This document shows positions 15,690 through 24,909 of a stretch of 64,000 bases of DNA, piece by piece. The position numbers and the translations under genes are program-made. How positions within the stretch are numbered: position 1 is the stretch's first letter; each line of letters opens with the position of its first letter. The notes under the pieces were generated by a model. The model was not told the DNA's origin, searched no databases, and saw only the letters and a list, made by a program, of their open reading frames with translations. The stretch covers positions 62,001-126,000 of the forward strand of contig NZ_JAUHLN010000006.1 in NCBI RefSeq assembly GCF_030412265.1, written 5' to 3'. This DNA comes from Fictibacillus terranigra (lineage in GTDB: Bacteria > Bacillota > Bacilli > Bacillales > Fictibacillaceae).

Positions 15690-16712
15690 TTATCCTATTA
15701 AACTGTAGTACAGATTTTTCGCTTCTGTTATATCTTTCGTGCCATGAATGAGTACGCGTCCGTCTTTAAAAAACACAAGCCTCTGTTCTTCATCACTGCT
15801 ATATGAAAGCAGATATGGATTCTGCTCGATTCTTCCGCCAAGCCGCGATAAAGACAGTGACAGCTCCTCCAAATCTCTTTCCCCTTTTTCCGAAGGACGG
15901 ATCTGGACAGTGTTTCTTCCGCACAGGACCGCTGTCTTCGTCTGATTTTCCGGATCAAGATGCGGATAGTGGGCGTGCTCGCCACAGGAAGGGCAATCTG
16001 CTTTCTTCAGCTTTTGCACATCCATCGCCAAGTAATGATTGTTCCACATATCAAAGGAGACCAGCTTGTTCCGTAGAGAAGTGGTATTGCCCGTCAATAG
16101 CTTCAGCGCTTCAGCTGTCTGGTGGGCGACTACCATCTGCACCACAGGTGCGATAATTCCTGCTGTATCACACGTTGCACCGCCCATAGGCACCTTCTCA
16201 AGCAAACAGCTAAGACAAGGCGTCTCACCCGGCAAAATCACATAGCTTAAACCATAGCTTCCGACACAAGCGCCGTAAATCCATGGAATTTTTCTTTCCT
16301 GTGAGATGTCGTTGATCAGCAAACGTGTATCAAAATTATCTGTCGCATCAATCAAAAGATCTGCAAATTCCGCCAGTTCCCGCAGTTCTTCCACACCTGC
16401 GTCCAGTACAAGACTTTCAACATGAATATCGGAATTCACCTGCTCCAGCCGTTCTCTTGCAGCAACGGCTTTGGGCATCCTGTACTTTGCATCTTCTTCG
16501 CTGAAAAGCTGCTGGCGCTGCAGGTTGCTCCATTCCACGTAGTCACGGTCAGCGATCGTAATCCTGCCTACGCCCGCACGGGCAAGTATTTCGGCATTGC
16601 CTGTTCCGAGCGCTCCAGCCCCTATAATCACAACGTGTTTATCTGACAGCTGATCCTGCCCTTCTTCTCCGATAGGCTCGAATAATATCTGCCTGGAGTA
16701 GCGATCATTCAT
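15690..16712 (-). CDS. thiF: ThiS adenylyltransferase
   Basis: A 340-residue ThiF/MoeB-type E1-like enzyme that adenylates the C-terminal glycine of ThiS. The nucleotide loop GAGALGTGNAEILARAG is at about residues 32-48, the arginine-bearing NLQRQQLF at about 68, and the zinc knuckles at CLSCLL (about 175) and CPSCGEH (about 247). The last ~85 residues are an extension common in Bacillus ThiF/MoeB. Its ATG overlaps the thiG stop by one base (TAATG). Last gene of the thiazole operon; it has no terminator before the next riboswitch. Confidence 0.93.
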   Translation of the reverse strand: MNDRYSRQILFEPIGEEGQDQLSDKHVVIIGAGALGTGNAEILARAGVGRITIADRDYVEWSNLQRQQLFSEEDAKYRMPKAVAARERLEQVNSDIHVESLVLDAGVEELRELAEFADLLIDATDNFDTRLLINDISQERKIPWIYGACVGSYGLSYVILPGETPCLSCLLEKVPMGGATCDTAGIIAPVVQMVVAHQTAEALKLLTGNTTSLRNKLVSFDMWNNHYLAMDVQKLKKADCPSCGEHAHYPHLDPENQTKTAVLCGRNTVQIRPSEKGERDLEELSLSLSRLGGRIEQNPYLLSYSSDEEQRLVFFKDGRVLIHGTKDITEAKNLYYSLIG

Positions 16713-17476
16713 TAAATACTCATTCCCTCCAGCGGACTGCTTGCCGATGCATACCTTTTCTTTGGAATTCTTCCTGCCTCATATCCGAGACGGCCGGCCT
16801 CAATGGCGAGCTTCATCGCCTGAGCCATTTTTACCGGATCATCTGCTCCAGATACCGCAGAATTGAGCAATACTCCGTCAGCGCCAAGTTCCATAGCGGC
16901 TGCCGCGTCAGCTGGTGATCCGATGCCGGCATCCACAATAACCGGAATATTGGCCTGCTCAATAATGAGGCTGATGTTTAACGGATTGATGATTCCTAGG
17001 CCAGAACCAATCGGTGAAGCTCCAGGCATTATGGCATGTACGCCAAGCTCCTCTAATTTTTGTGCAAGAATGACATCATCTGAAGCATAAGGCAAGACCG
17101 TAAACCCTTCTTCCAACAGCATTTCTGACGCTCTTAATGTTTCAAGCGGATCCGGCAGAAGAGTCTTGAAATCTCCTATTACTTCTACCTTTATCATATC
17201 ACATAGCCCTGAAGCTTTTGCTAGCTTTGCAATTCTAACCGCTTCTTCGGCCGTTTTAGCTCCAGCCGTGTTCGGCAGCAGCGTAAAATTCTCTGCATCC
17301 AGTTTTTCTAAAAAATTCGGCTGATCAGGATCAAAAATATTCATCCTTCTTACGGCAAACGTAAGGATCTCAGTACCTGAAACCTTGACCGCCTCTTTTT
17401 GAATATCAAAATCAGGAAATTTTCCTGTTCCCAGCAGCAATCTGGAGCTAAACTCATAGTTTCCAACTTTCAGCAT
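16712..17476 (-). CDS. thiG: Thiazole synthase
   Basis: A 254-residue TIM-barrel enzyme that builds the thiazole phosphate of thiamin from deoxyxylulose phosphate, dehydroglycine and ThiS thiocarboxylate. Family blocks: [13 protein letters not shown] (about 11), [19 protein letters not shown] (about 66), [19 protein letters not shown] (about 131) and [20 protein letters not shown] (about 180). Its ribosome-binding site is formed by the Gly codons at the end of thiS, 4 bp upstream. Confidence 0.96.
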   Translation of the reverse strand: MLKVGNYEFSSRLLLGTGKFPDFDIQKEAVKVSGTEILTFAVRRMNIFDPDQPNFLEKLDAENFTLLPNTAGAKTAEEAVRIAKLAKASGLCDMIKVEVIGDFKTLLPDPLETLRASEMLLEEGFTVLPYASDDVILAQKLEELGVHAIMPGASPIGSGLGIINPLNISLIIEQANIPVIVDAGIGSPADAAAAMELGADGVLLNSAVSGADDPVKMAQAMKLAIEAGRLGYEAGRIPKKRYASASSPLEGMSI

Positions 17477-17480
17477 GTCT

Positions 17481-17681
17481 TCATCCTCCTCCTACAAAAT
17501 GAACAATTTCTACCTTATCACCATTAGCTAAGCGTGTTTCAGCGTGCTGGCTTTTATCGAGAATCTCCTGGTTCAGTTCAACGATCGCCCCTTTTCCGGC
17601 AAGCTTCAGCTCCACCAGAAGTTCCTCAATGGTCCTGGCCTGGTCGATATCCAGCGATGCACCGTTAACAATCAACTTCAT
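17481..17681 (-). CDS. thiS: Sulfur-carrier protein ThiS
   Basis: A 66-residue ubiquitin-like carrier ending in Gly-Gly-Gly; the last Gly becomes the thiocarboxylate that gives sulfur to the thiazole. The middle keeps the family pattern [10 protein letters not shown]. Its ATG lies 17 bp inside the end of thiO. The GTA GGA GGA GGA TGA end doubles as the thiG ribosome-binding site. One more Gly than the usual GG tail. Confidence 0.95.
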   Translation of the reverse strand: MKLIVNGASLDIDQARTIEELLVELKLAGKGAIVELNQEILDKSQHAETRLANGDKVEIVHFVGGG

Positions 17682-18819
17682 GAAAGCTCATCCTCTCATT
17701 TTTTTCATAGGCAAAGCGGTCAGGAGCAAATTCTCTTAAAGTCTCTTCCTGCAGCTTTCCTTCCAGCAGTTCTGCCATCCAGCGCCCGGTCAGCGGACTG
17801 AGTAAGATCCCATTGCGAAAATGGCCCGCTGCAATGTACAGATCTTTATGGCAGGGATGTTTTCCCATGTACGGGAGACCATCCGGCGTTTGCGGCCTGA
17901 ACCCTGTCCAGGCTTTCTCCCACTCGCCGTGTAAAATACCGGGAAGGACAGCACTCGCTTTCGAAAGCAGCTCTAAAACTCCCTTTGCCCTAACTTTTCT
18001 GTCGTAGGAGCCAGTTTCCATCGTTGCACCTACGACCAATCTGCCGCCTCGTTTTGGTACGAGGTAGCACTCATCAGCTATTACCGTTGATGTGATGACC
18101 GGCTCTAAAAACGTCAATGAAAGACATTCTCCCTTCACCGGGAACATCGGCATATGCAATCCGGACTGAACCGCCAGCTTTCCTGTCCAGACACCTGATG
18201 CCAGTACCACCTTTTCTCCGTAATACATGCCTGCGCTCGTTTGAACGTCTATTCCTGACTGGCTAAAATCGAATCCGGCCACTTCCGTAAAATCTAAAAA
18301 AACTGCTCCGAGCCTTGAGGCTGACTCGGCAAATGCTCTCGTCAATTGCACAGGATTGACCTGGCCATCTTTCGGTAGAAACATGGCCCCAGCTACTCTG
18401 TCTGATAGCCTCGGCTCCATTTTTAACAGTTCAGGTCCGGCAACCCAATGTGCAGGCTGTCCATTGTTATTGTGAAAATCGATCAGCCGCTTCAATTTTA
18501 AGACTTCACTTTCATCACCCGCAGTTTTAAACAATCCTTTGTCGATAAACTCTATATCGATCCCGCAAATTTCCTTCAGTTCTCTGCTTAATTCAGGGAA
18601 CAGAATTCGGCTTTCACGTGCCATCGTGTAGAGCGGTCCTGCCTCATTCAGTTCGGCCTGCGCCCCAAGCATACCGGCCGCGGCTGAAGAAGCCTCACTG
18701 CCGATTCGGCCTTTTTCAATAACCAGAACAGTATAATCTGTAAGTTTACGCAAGTAGTAAGCAATCGCGCAGCCGATAATGCCTCCACCTGCAATAACTA
18801 CATCATAGTCCTTGGACAT
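17665..18819 (-). CDS. thiO: Glycine oxidase
   Basis: A 384-residue FAD enzyme of the DAO family that oxidises glycine to dehydroglycine for thiazole synthesis. The FAD loop VVIAGGGIIGCAIAYYLR is at about residues 7-24, GRIGSEASSAAAGMLG at about 40 and the C-terminal AAGHFRNGILLSPLTG at about 338. ATG follows AAAAGGAG by 11 bp; the ribosome-binding site is the end of tenI, whose stop lies 8 bp upstream. Confidence 0.94.
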   Translation of the reverse strand: MSKDYDVVIAGGGIIGCAIAYYLRKLTDYTVLVIEKGRIGSEASSAAAGMLGAQAELNEAGPLYTMARESRILFPELSRELKEICGIDIEFIDKGLFKTAGDESEVLKLKRLIDFHNNNGQPAHWVAGPELLKMEPRLSDRVAGAMFLPKDGQVNPVQLTRAFAESASRLGAVFLDFTEVAGFDFSQSGIDVQTSAGMYYGEKVVLASGVWTGKLAVQSGLHMPMFPVKGECLSLTFLEPVITSTVIADECYLVPKRGGRLVVGATMETGSYDRKVRAKGVLELLSKASAVLPGILHGEWEKAWTGFRPQTPDGLPYMGKHPCHKDLYIAAGHFRNGILLSPLTGRWMAELLEGKLQEETLREFAPDRFAYEKNERMSFHEVDC

Positions 18820-18827
18820 CCAAAAAT

Positions 18828-19436
18828 TCACTCCTTTTGTAAAGCTTCTGAATAGCTTCTCGCTTCTAAATCGAGATTCTCCGCCGTCCAGATCCCGGAC
18901 ATGACGGCGATTCCTTTGGCTCCCGCCTGCAGGAGCCAACTGGTATTACTAGGCGTTACTCCTCCGATGGCAACAACAGGAATGGAAACCGCATCTGCGG
19001 TCTCACGCAGTAATTCAAGACCGCGGGGTTCACTTCCCCTTTTGCTTTCTGAATGAAAAACATGCCCATAAAATAAATAGTGGACGCCTTTATCCTCTGC
19101 ACGCATGGCTTCCTCCCTGGAATGAACGGATTTTCCAATTCTAAGGCTGCTGAAATGCTTACTTACGAGATCTGGTTCAAGGCTGGTTCCCTTTAAGTGA
19201 ACAGCTCCTGCTTCCGCAGCAACGGCTACATCCACACGGTCATTGACGCAGATCTGCTCCCTCCTTAATCCTGCTCCCTTCAATCCCTCCGCCAGATTAA
19301 AAATCTCACCGGCATTCCGCTGTTTTTCTCTGATATGGATACATGTCATATAAGGAGCCAGGATTGATGCGGCCGAAATGATTTCTTCAGGCTGCTTCCT
19401 TCCATTCGTAATGACATGGAACTCGAATCTTTCCAC
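18828..19436 (-). CDS. tenI: Thiazole tautomerase
   Basis: A 202-residue TIM-barrel protein of the ThiE/TenI family. TenI aromatises the thiazole product of ThiG. Seen: HIREKQ (about 37), CVNDRVDVAVAAEAGAVHL (about 62) and GGVTPSNTSWLLQAGAKGIAVMSGI (about 160; quoted in part). ThiE differs mainly at substrate residues, so coupling activity is not excluded, but first place in a thiO-thiS-thiG-thiF operon fits TenI. GTG start with AAAAGGAGG 7 bp upstream. Confidence 0.9.
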   Translation of the reverse strand: MERFEFHVITNGRKQPEEIISAASILAPYMTCIHIREKQRNAGEIFNLAEGLKGAGLRREQICVNDRVDVAVAAEAGAVHLKGTSLEPDLVSKHFSSLRIGKSVHSREEAMRAEDKGVHYLFYGHVFHSESKRGSEPRGLELLRETADAVSIPVVAIGGVTPSNTSWLLQAGAKGIAVMSGIWTAENLDLEARSYSEALQKE

Positions 19437-19457
19437 CTTGCACCCTCCTTTTCCCAT

Positions 19458-19493
19458 ACAAAAAAGCCACCCCTTTCGCAGAAAAGAGTGGCT
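19458..19493 (-). terminator. Terminator of the tenI-operon TPP riboswitch
   Basis: AGCCACTCTTTTC and GAAAGGGGTGGCT form the stem, with T6 following on the minus strand. Confidence 0.9.
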
Positions 19494-19540
19494 GATTATC
19501 TGTTTATCTAATCTTCAGCACTATATTTAGCATAGTGCAT

Positions 19541-19632
19541 AGTCCACTTCCCTACGCTGGCATCATCCAGATCAGGTTCAAAGGGTTTAGAACAGATTGT
19601 TCAGTCTCAGCCGGCCAGGCTCCCCCAGTGTT
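19541..19632 (-). promoter_or_regulatory. TPP riboswitch of the thiazole operon
   Basis: Complete THI-element on the minus strand: CACTGGGGGAGCC, GGCTGAGACTGAAC, ACCCTTTGAACCTGATCTGG, ATGATGCCAGCGTAGGGAAG, with CACT/AGTG closing P1. The junction sequences match consensus better than the second copy at 15554-15675. Confidence 0.96.
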
Positions 19633-19654
19633 GCAAGTTATTCATTTTATCTAC

Positions 19655-19682
19655 ATCTTACCATTCAGATTAGAAATGTAAA
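19655..19682 (-). promoter_or_regulatory. Promoter of the thiazole operon
   Basis: TTTACA and TAAGAT with a 16-bp spacer on the minus strand, placed just after the glyQS stop and about 25 bp before the riboswitch. Confidence 0.6.
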
Positions 19683-19685
19683 ACA

Positions 19686-21068
19686 TTAAAATCTGATTTT
19701 GGATTCAAGGAACGAACGAAGCTCGGATACCGGCATGCGGACCTGTTCCATCGTGTCGCGGTCACGAACCGTTACCTGCTGATCATCTTTGGAATCAAAA
19801 TCATACGTAATACAGAAAGGGGTTCCGATCTCATCCTGTCTGCGGTAGCGTTTTCCGATCGATCCTGTTTCATCATAATCTACCATGAAGTCGCTCGCAA
19901 GGCCGGAAAAAACTTCTCTTGCTTCTTCTGAAAGCTTTTTCGATAAAGGAAGCACTGCTGCTTTAAACGGCGCAAGAGCCGGATGCAAGTGGAGAACCGC
20001 CCTCGTATCTCCGCCCTCGAGCTCTTCCTCTTCAAACGCGTCGATCAAGAACGCAAGCGTTACTCGGTCTGCGCCGAGTGAAGGCTCGATGCAATACGGG
20101 ATATAGCGGTCATTCGTCTCTTGGTCGATATAGTTAAAGTCCTCACCAGAATGCTCGCTGTGACGCTTAAGGTCAAAGTCGGTACGGGACGCGATCCCCC
20201 ACAGCTCTCCCCAGCCGAACGGGAATTGATACTCAAAATCTGTCGTTGCGTTGCTGTAGTGGGAAAGCTCTTCGGATTCATGGTCGCGAAGACGGAGCTT
20301 ATCCTGCTTCATTCCAAGGTTTAATAAGAAATCGTGGGCATATTGTTTCCAGAAATCAAACCATTTTAATTCTTCACCCGGCTTGCAGAAGAACTCAAGC
20401 TCCATCTGTTCGAATTCACGGGTACGGAACGTAAAGTTGCCCGGTGTAATCTCATTACGGAAGCTTTTACCGACCTGAGCGATACCGAACGGCAATTTCT
20501 TCCTCATCGTACGCTGCACGTTTTTAAAGTTTACAAAGATCCCCTGTGCTGTTTCTGGACGAAGATAGATTTCGTTCGTGCTGGATTCTGTTACACCCTG
20601 GAATGTTTTGAACATCAGGTTAAACTGGCGGATCGTTGTAAAGTCGTGCGCCTCACACTCTGGACATGCGATGTTGTGCTCTTCAATCAACTTTTCCATT
20701 TGATCGAAAGAGAGCCCGTCAACAATTTTCTCGATCCCTTTTTCGGCAAGCGCATCTTCGATTAATTTATCGGCACGGTGTCTCGCTTTACATTGCTTAC
20801 AGTCGATCATTGGATCATTGAAGTTTCCGATATGTCCGGATGCTACCCACGTTTGAGGGTTCATGAGAATCGCTGCATCCAACCCTACATTGTATGGGGA
20901 TTCCTGTACAAATTTTTTCCACCAAGCTTTTTTCACGTTATTCTTCAGCTCAACGCCGAGCGGACCGTAATCCCACGTGTTGGATAATCCTCCATAAATT
21001 TCTGAGCCCGGAAAAATAAATCCGCGCTGTTTTGCCATGTTGACGATCTGTTCCATTGTCACACTCAT
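19686..21068 (-). CDS. glyQS: Glycyl-tRNA synthetase, single-chain (alpha2) type
   Basis: A 460-residue class II synthetase of the alpha2 form, not the two-subunit GlyQ/GlyS form of B. subtilis. Motifs: [20 protein letters not shown] (about 13-32), motif 2 [21 protein letters not shown] (about 205; shown in part) and motif 3 [14 protein letters not shown] near the end, then an anticodon-binding domain. The ATG at 21068 has AAAGGAG 8 bp upstream. Control is by the T-box leader. Confidence 0.95.
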   Translation of the reverse strand: MSVTMEQIVNMAKQRGFIFPGSEIYGGLSNTWDYGPLGVELKNNVKKAWWKKFVQESPYNVGLDAAILMNPQTWVASGHIGNFNDPMIDCKQCKARHRADKLIEDALAEKGIEKIVDGLSFDQMEKLIEEHNIACPECEAHDFTTIRQFNLMFKTFQGVTESSTNEIYLRPETAQGIFVNFKNVQRTMRKKLPFGIAQVGKSFRNEITPGNFTFRTREFEQMELEFFCKPGEELKWFDFWKQYAHDFLLNLGMKQDKLRLRDHESEELSHYSNATTDFEYQFPFGWGELWGIASRTDFDLKRHSEHSGEDFNYIDQETNDRYIPYCIEPSLGADRVTLAFLIDAFEEEELEGGDTRAVLHLHPALAPFKAAVLPLSKKLSEEAREVFSGLASDFMVDYDETGSIGKRYRRQDEIGTPFCITYDFDSKDDQQVTVRDRDTMEQVRMPVSELRSFLESKIRF

Positions 21069-21109
21069 GACCATCTCTCCTTTTTTAGTAAATGCGTATG
21101 AAATCAACC

Positions 21110-21345
21110 AAAAAAACCCTCATCCATAGACAAGTTTCCTTGCCCAGGGACGAGAGCTTATACTCACGCGGTTCCACCCTAATTGATGCTAAATAAGCAT
21201 CCGCTTTGGTCAATTAATCGCTCGAGACTGCCGTTTCTCTGAACTTTTGCCCCGGGCTTCCACCATCCCCGGTTCGCTTCTCACAAAAGCACCTCAGATA
21301 CTATTGGTCTGTCATAGCTTTACATCATTAGATTATGGGAAAAAT
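21110..21345 (-). promoter_or_regulatory. T-box leader of glyQS
   Basis: The minus strand has the invariant T-box AGGGTGGAACCGCG (21167-21180), a stem-I-like region upstream and a terminator ending in seven T (near 21112-21160) whose 5' strand follows the T-box. Uncharged tRNA-Gly should allow read-through. Confidence 0.95.
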
Positions 21346-21461
21346 AGTACAATTTTTCAGCCGTAATGTCAAGTCTGTACAATCCTGACACCTTTTATTC
21401 TTTTTTCCATAAACATAAAAACTCACGGCAGCCGCTCGCCATGAGCTTTCAACTTTATCAC

Positions 21462-21827
21462 TTAAAAGCCTCCAAATCCGCCTCCTGGGAATCCTCCATA
21501 ACCGCCTGGAAAACCGCCGAAACCGCCCGGAAAACCACCATATCCGCCTGGGAAAGGTGAAACTCCGCCGTATCCGTATCCATAACCGTATGCGAACGGA
21601 CGGGGCGCAAGAGCGAATCCTGCAATAGTTCCGAGTCCAAGTCCTACCAAGGCTGCACCAACGACCGGAAAGAACCTTCCTGTCCCATCATCATGGTATG
21701 GCAGCAGGTAGACATTTTCTGTATCAACTCTTTGGATGGAGCCTCTGTAGACACTCCCGTCATGGGTAGTAATTTCAACATCTTGCCCCATATGCTGACA
21801 GCACAGACCGTAATATTGTTCCTTCAA
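21462..21827 (-). CDS. Sm-like protein with Gly/Phe/Pro-rich tail
   Basis: A 121-residue protein starting at TTG with GAGGAGG 9 bp upstream. Residues 12-45 look like an Sm-like beta barrel (DVEITTHDGSVYRGSIQRVD). A short hydrophobic glycine stretch follows (about 53-70), then imperfect GGFPGGYGGFPGG repeats to the end. Such tails are common in Bacillus coat or surface proteins. A protein at 60765-61223 has the same plan with a Tyr/Pro tail. Function unknown. Confidence 0.75.
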   Translation of the reverse strand: MKEQYYGLCCQHMGQDVEITTHDGSVYRGSIQRVDTENVYLLPYHDDGTGRFFPVVGAALVGLGLGTIAGFALAPRPFAYGYGYGYGGVSPFPGGYGGFPGGFGGFPGGYGGFPGGGFGGF

Positions 21828-21973
21828 AAGTTAACCTCCTCTTTACCCTGATAACACTACTACCCTGCATCTTATGCAAAATGTGGAAAATGGGTATGGA
21901 CAGCAGTCTGCCCGTTTCGACTATCCGCAAAAATGGGTATAAAGGAGATAGAAACCTTGAAAGGGGCTCCTTT

Positions 21974-22828
21974 ATGGAAAAAGATTTATCACAGCACAAA
22001 GCACATGCCGAAAGAAAAGCCGAAGAATATAAGGAAGAGGCCGCTCCCTGGATCGTCGGGATGGCCCGTTTCGGCCATTTCTCCAAAGGGGCTGTTTATA
22101 TTGTTATCGGAATCCTTGCGGTGATGGCAGCATTCGGTCTTCAAGGAAAATTAACCACTTCCTCTGGTGCCCTCTACACCATCGCCAAGCAGCCGTTCGG
22201 CTCCGCCATGCTCGCTGTGCTGGCTGCCGGCCTTGCAGGCTATGCATTTTGGCAAGTCATCATGGCCGTATTTGACCCTGAACATAAAGGAAAAGACGCC
22301 AAAGGATGGTTCGCTCGAATGAGTTACCTCATCATCGCTGCCATTTATTTCAGTCTCTGCTTTAATGCTATTAAAATCATCTTCAGGGCGAGTGTTAACA
22401 CATCAAGTGAAAAATACCAATCCTTATCCGCAAAAGCACTCGCACAGCCCTTCGGACAAACGATCATTGCCGTTATTGGCGCTGTATTTATCGGAATAGG
22501 GGTTTTTAACTTCTACAAGGCCTATACGGAAAAATTCAAAAACAGGCTGAAGCGTCATGAGATGAACCAAAAAGAATGGAAGAGTGCGCGTTATATTGGT
22601 AAGTTCGGGCTTTTAGCACATGGTGTTGTGTTCGCCATCGTCGGCATCTTTCTAATCAGAACCGCCATTCAGGCAGATCCTGATGAAACAAAGGGGCTGG
22701 ACGGTGCTTTGGCTGAACTTGTAAAACAGCCGTTTGGTCCGGTTCTCCTATCTGTTGTGGCTCTCGGGCTCGTCGCCTATGGTGCGTACCTGCTATTTGA
22801 AGCGAAATACCGCAGGCTCGATCCATAA
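21974..22828 (+). CDS. DUF1206 membrane protein
   Basis: A 284-residue protein with three tandem DUF1206 repeats, each with two membrane helices, starting near ARFGHFSKGAVYIVIG (about 30), RMSYLIIAAIYF (about 115) and IGKFGLLAHGVVFAIVG (about 205). Repeats two and three each end near a KALAQPFGQ/VKQPFGP motif. The N-terminus is charged and cytosolic. The family has no proven function. ATG at 21974 follows AAAGGGG by 8 bp. Confidence 0.85.
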   Translation: MEKDLSQHKAHAERKAEEYKEEAAPWIVGMARFGHFSKGAVYIVIGILAVMAAFGLQGKLTTSSGALYTIAKQPFGSAMLAVLAAGLAGYAFWQVIMAVFDPEHKGKDAKGWFARMSYLIIAAIYFSLCFNAIKIIFRASVNTSSEKYQSLSAKALAQPFGQTIIAVIGAVFIGIGVFNFYKAYTEKFKNRLKRHEMNQKEWKSARYIGKFGLLAHGVVFAIVGIFLIRTAIQADPDETKGLDGALAELVKQPFGPVLLSVVALGLVAYGAYLLFEAKYRRLDP

Positions 22829-22841
22829 ACAATTCCATCAG

Positions 22842-22877
22842 AAATAAGCCTCACCCATATGGGCGAGGCTTATTTTT
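22842..22877. terminator. Bidirectional terminator after the DUF1206 gene
   Basis: AAATAAGCCTC and GAGGCTTATTT form a perfect 11-bp stem, with CCCATATGGG in the loop and T runs on both strands. Confidence 0.9.
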
Positions 22878-23083
22878 TATTTACTCGGCTTCAAAACAAG
22901 TTTTTCACTATTATTAAAGCTGGATTCCTTCGTTTCAGTGATATGATAGCTGCCTGTAGTCCAATCCTCGATTTGGTTATCATACCAAGGACATGGCCTG
23001 ACTGTCCCGGGTCCGATTACATTGTAGGTTTTCTCGAGGTCCGCCAGATCTACCACCGTTCTCCAGGCCGCTCCATGGTTCAC
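22877..23083 (-). pseudogene. Protein fragment of unknown family
   Basis: A 68-codon frame (GTG) with protein-like composition, for example GPGTVRPCPWYDNQIEDW. In-frame coding-like sequence continues upstream to a TGA at 23120-23122 with no start codon and no ribosome-binding site at the GTG. It stops right at the shared terminator. This looks like the C-terminal end of a gene whose front is lost or stopped. I do not recognise it. Confidence 0.4.
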
Positions 23084-23285
23084 CTTGCCAGTAAGAGGGT
23101 CCCATGCCGTTTTGTTCTTTCAGCGTTTCCCCTCTTTCTTTATGGCTTCTTTCCTCTCTGTTTTTTTCCTTCTCCTGTAAATTCTATTTTTTCATAGAGA
23201 TCTCATATGTCCCCATTAGAAGTAAATATATTTGAAAGAAGAAGCAAGGATGGTTTAAAATGGTTACTTTGAAAGGAGGAGCCGT

Positions 23286-24116
23286 ATGAAAAAATGGATA
23301 TGGCTGATGCTAATCCTTTTTGCAATCGGTGCAATAACAGCTGGAGGCTGGTATTACTATCCCCAGTATAAGATTGATCGTCTGAAAGCCCAAAATGCGG
23401 CAACGACCGAATCCTCAGGGAATAAACCACATCAGGAAGATGTATCCTATATTCAGCATTTAAAACATCTGAGTGGAAAAGAGCTTCATCACCTGGCTCT
23501 GGGAGATTCGGTCATTCAAGGCCGCGGTTCAAATCAAGGCGGTTTTATAAAAATGGCCAACAATGAAATGAGTGCTTTAACATTTAAAAAAGTGCAGCTT
23601 GATAACCAAGGGATATCTGGAGCGACGAGCAGTGACCTGCTCACCTATCTTTCATCTCCCGGCATGTCTGACCGGGTGAAGTCCGCAGACATCATTACAA
23701 TCAATATCGGGGGCAACGACCTCGTAAAACTTGCATTAAAGGAAGGGCCTGTCAAAGCGCTTCAGGATTACCAAAATGTGAAATCCACTTATGAGAAAAA
23801 TTTAATTGATATATTCTCATTGATCCGAAAAGAGAATCCTCATGCAATCCTCGTATACAACGAATTGTATAATGCAGTGGACTCTGAAGAATCCTTTTAT
23901 CCTGCAACTAAAAAATTGCTGAATGACTGGAATCTGATTGCCTATGAAACCACATCAAACTATAAACCCTCTGTTGTGATTCCGAGCAGTGAGGTGCTTA
24001 AGCCCGAAAACAGGAAGGAGTGGATCTATGATACCATCCATCCAAATGAAAAAGGCCACGAACGGATTGCGCGGCAGATGATCAAAGCATTGAAAGCTCC
24101 ATACAAAGAAATTTAA
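23286..24116 (+). CDS. SGNH/GDSL-family hydrolase, membrane-anchored
   Basis: A 276-residue lipase/esterase-type protein. One N-terminal membrane helix (residues 3-24) tethers it outside the cell. Catalytic blocks: LALGDSVIQGRG (Ser, about 76), the Gly of NNQGISGATSSD, the Asn of INIGGNDLVKLAL (about 142) and DTIHPNEKGH with the Asp-His pair (about 251). Substrate unknown. ATG with AAAGGAGG 6 bp upstream. Confidence 0.9.
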   Translation: MKKWIWLMLILFAIGAITAGGWYYYPQYKIDRLKAQNAATTESSGNKPHQEDVSYIQHLKHLSGKELHHLALGDSVIQGRGSNQGGFIKMANNEMSALTFKKVQLDNQGISGATSSDLLTYLSSPGMSDRVKSADIITINIGGNDLVKLALKEGPVKALQDYQNVKSTYEKNLIDIFSLIRKENPHAILVYNELYNAVDSEESFYPATKKLLNDWNLIAYETTSNYKPSVVIPSSEVLKPENRKEWIYDTIHPNEKGHERIARQMIKALKAPYKEI

Positions 24117-24148
24117 AAGGCATTGTCCCGACAGGACCAATGCCTTTT
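24115..24148. terminator. Terminator between GDSL hydrolase and Dph6-type gene
   Basis: AAAAGGCATTG pairs with CAATGCCTTTT; usable from both sides by the convergent genes. Confidence 0.85.
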
Positions 24149-24152
24149 GATA

Positions 24153-24824
24153 TTATTCTGAAAGAATAAAATCAAGGTAAATAAAATTCCCTTCTGAAAC
24201 CGTATGATTTTCCTGTTCAACAGCGATCTCACGGCTGAATAATGGTCCGTTGACCACCATTGTATGGAATTCGCCATTTTCTCCGCATGGATCTACGTTT
24301 TCTGGGATATCCGCAATCCAATCACGGTTGATTTCCCGGCCAAGAAAATCTTTATCCAGCTTTGTCTGATCAAGCGTTGTAATGACCGTACGGTATCCAA
24401 GCGAGAGAAATTCATCAATCAGCTCCGCTGATTTTCTCCCCCACAAAGGAAAAACTCCTGCGATTCCGGCTTGCTTTAATTTGGATTCCCGGTATTCCCT
24501 GATATCCGCGAGAAAAATGTCTCCGAACATCACGTGCCGAATACCGGCTTCACTCAGCTTGTCCATTTCTTCCCGCATCCGTTCCTCATAGATGTCATTC
24601 GTGCAAACCGTTGGAATCTTTACTTTGCGGACGCGAAAGCCTAAAGATTTTGCCTGTGCATCAAGAATTTCCTCACGAATGCCATGGATACTTGTCCTTC
24701 TATGGTCCTCATTGATGGTTGTAAGTAAAGAGTCGACTTCATATTCGTTGGATTCCAGCAGCTTATGCAGAGCCAGCATGGAGTCTTTGCCGCCGCTGAA
24801 CGAAACGACAATTTTTTTCGCCAA
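24153..24824 (-). CDS. Dph6-type ATP pyrophosphatase (diphthine-ammonia ligase family)
   Basis: A 223-residue adenine-nucleotide alpha hydrolase. The PP-loop VVSFSGGKDSMLALHKLL is at the N-terminus and EVDSLLTTINEDHRRTSIHG follows, as in archaeal/eukaryotic Dph6. Bacteria lack diphthamide, so the bacterial substrate is unknown. The start is uncertain: TTG at 24824 has AAAAGGAAG upstream and gives the usual family length; ATG at 24845 adds seven residues. Confidence 0.85.
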   Translation of the reverse strand: MAKKIVVSFSGGKDSMLALHKLLESNEYEVDSLLTTINEDHRRTSIHGIREEILDAQAKSLGFRVRKVKIPTVCTNDIYEERMREEMDKLSEAGIRHVMFGDIFLADIREYRESKLKQAGIAGVFPLWGRKSAELIDEFLSLGYRTVITTLDQTKLDKDFLGREINRDWIADIPENVDPCGENGEFHTMVVNGPLFSREIAVEQENHTVSEGNFIYLDFILSE

Positions 24825-24909
24825 TCGTCTCACTTCCTTTTGCATCCTTTTTTTGGTGTAATTGAAATAAATGATTTACATATGATTATAAAGCAACGAG
24901 GAGGAGAGA

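Noticed and set aside
22859-23197. 112-codon plus-strand frame after the DUF1206 gene
   Set aside because: Starts inside the bidirectional terminator; the minus-strand frame there is more protein-like.
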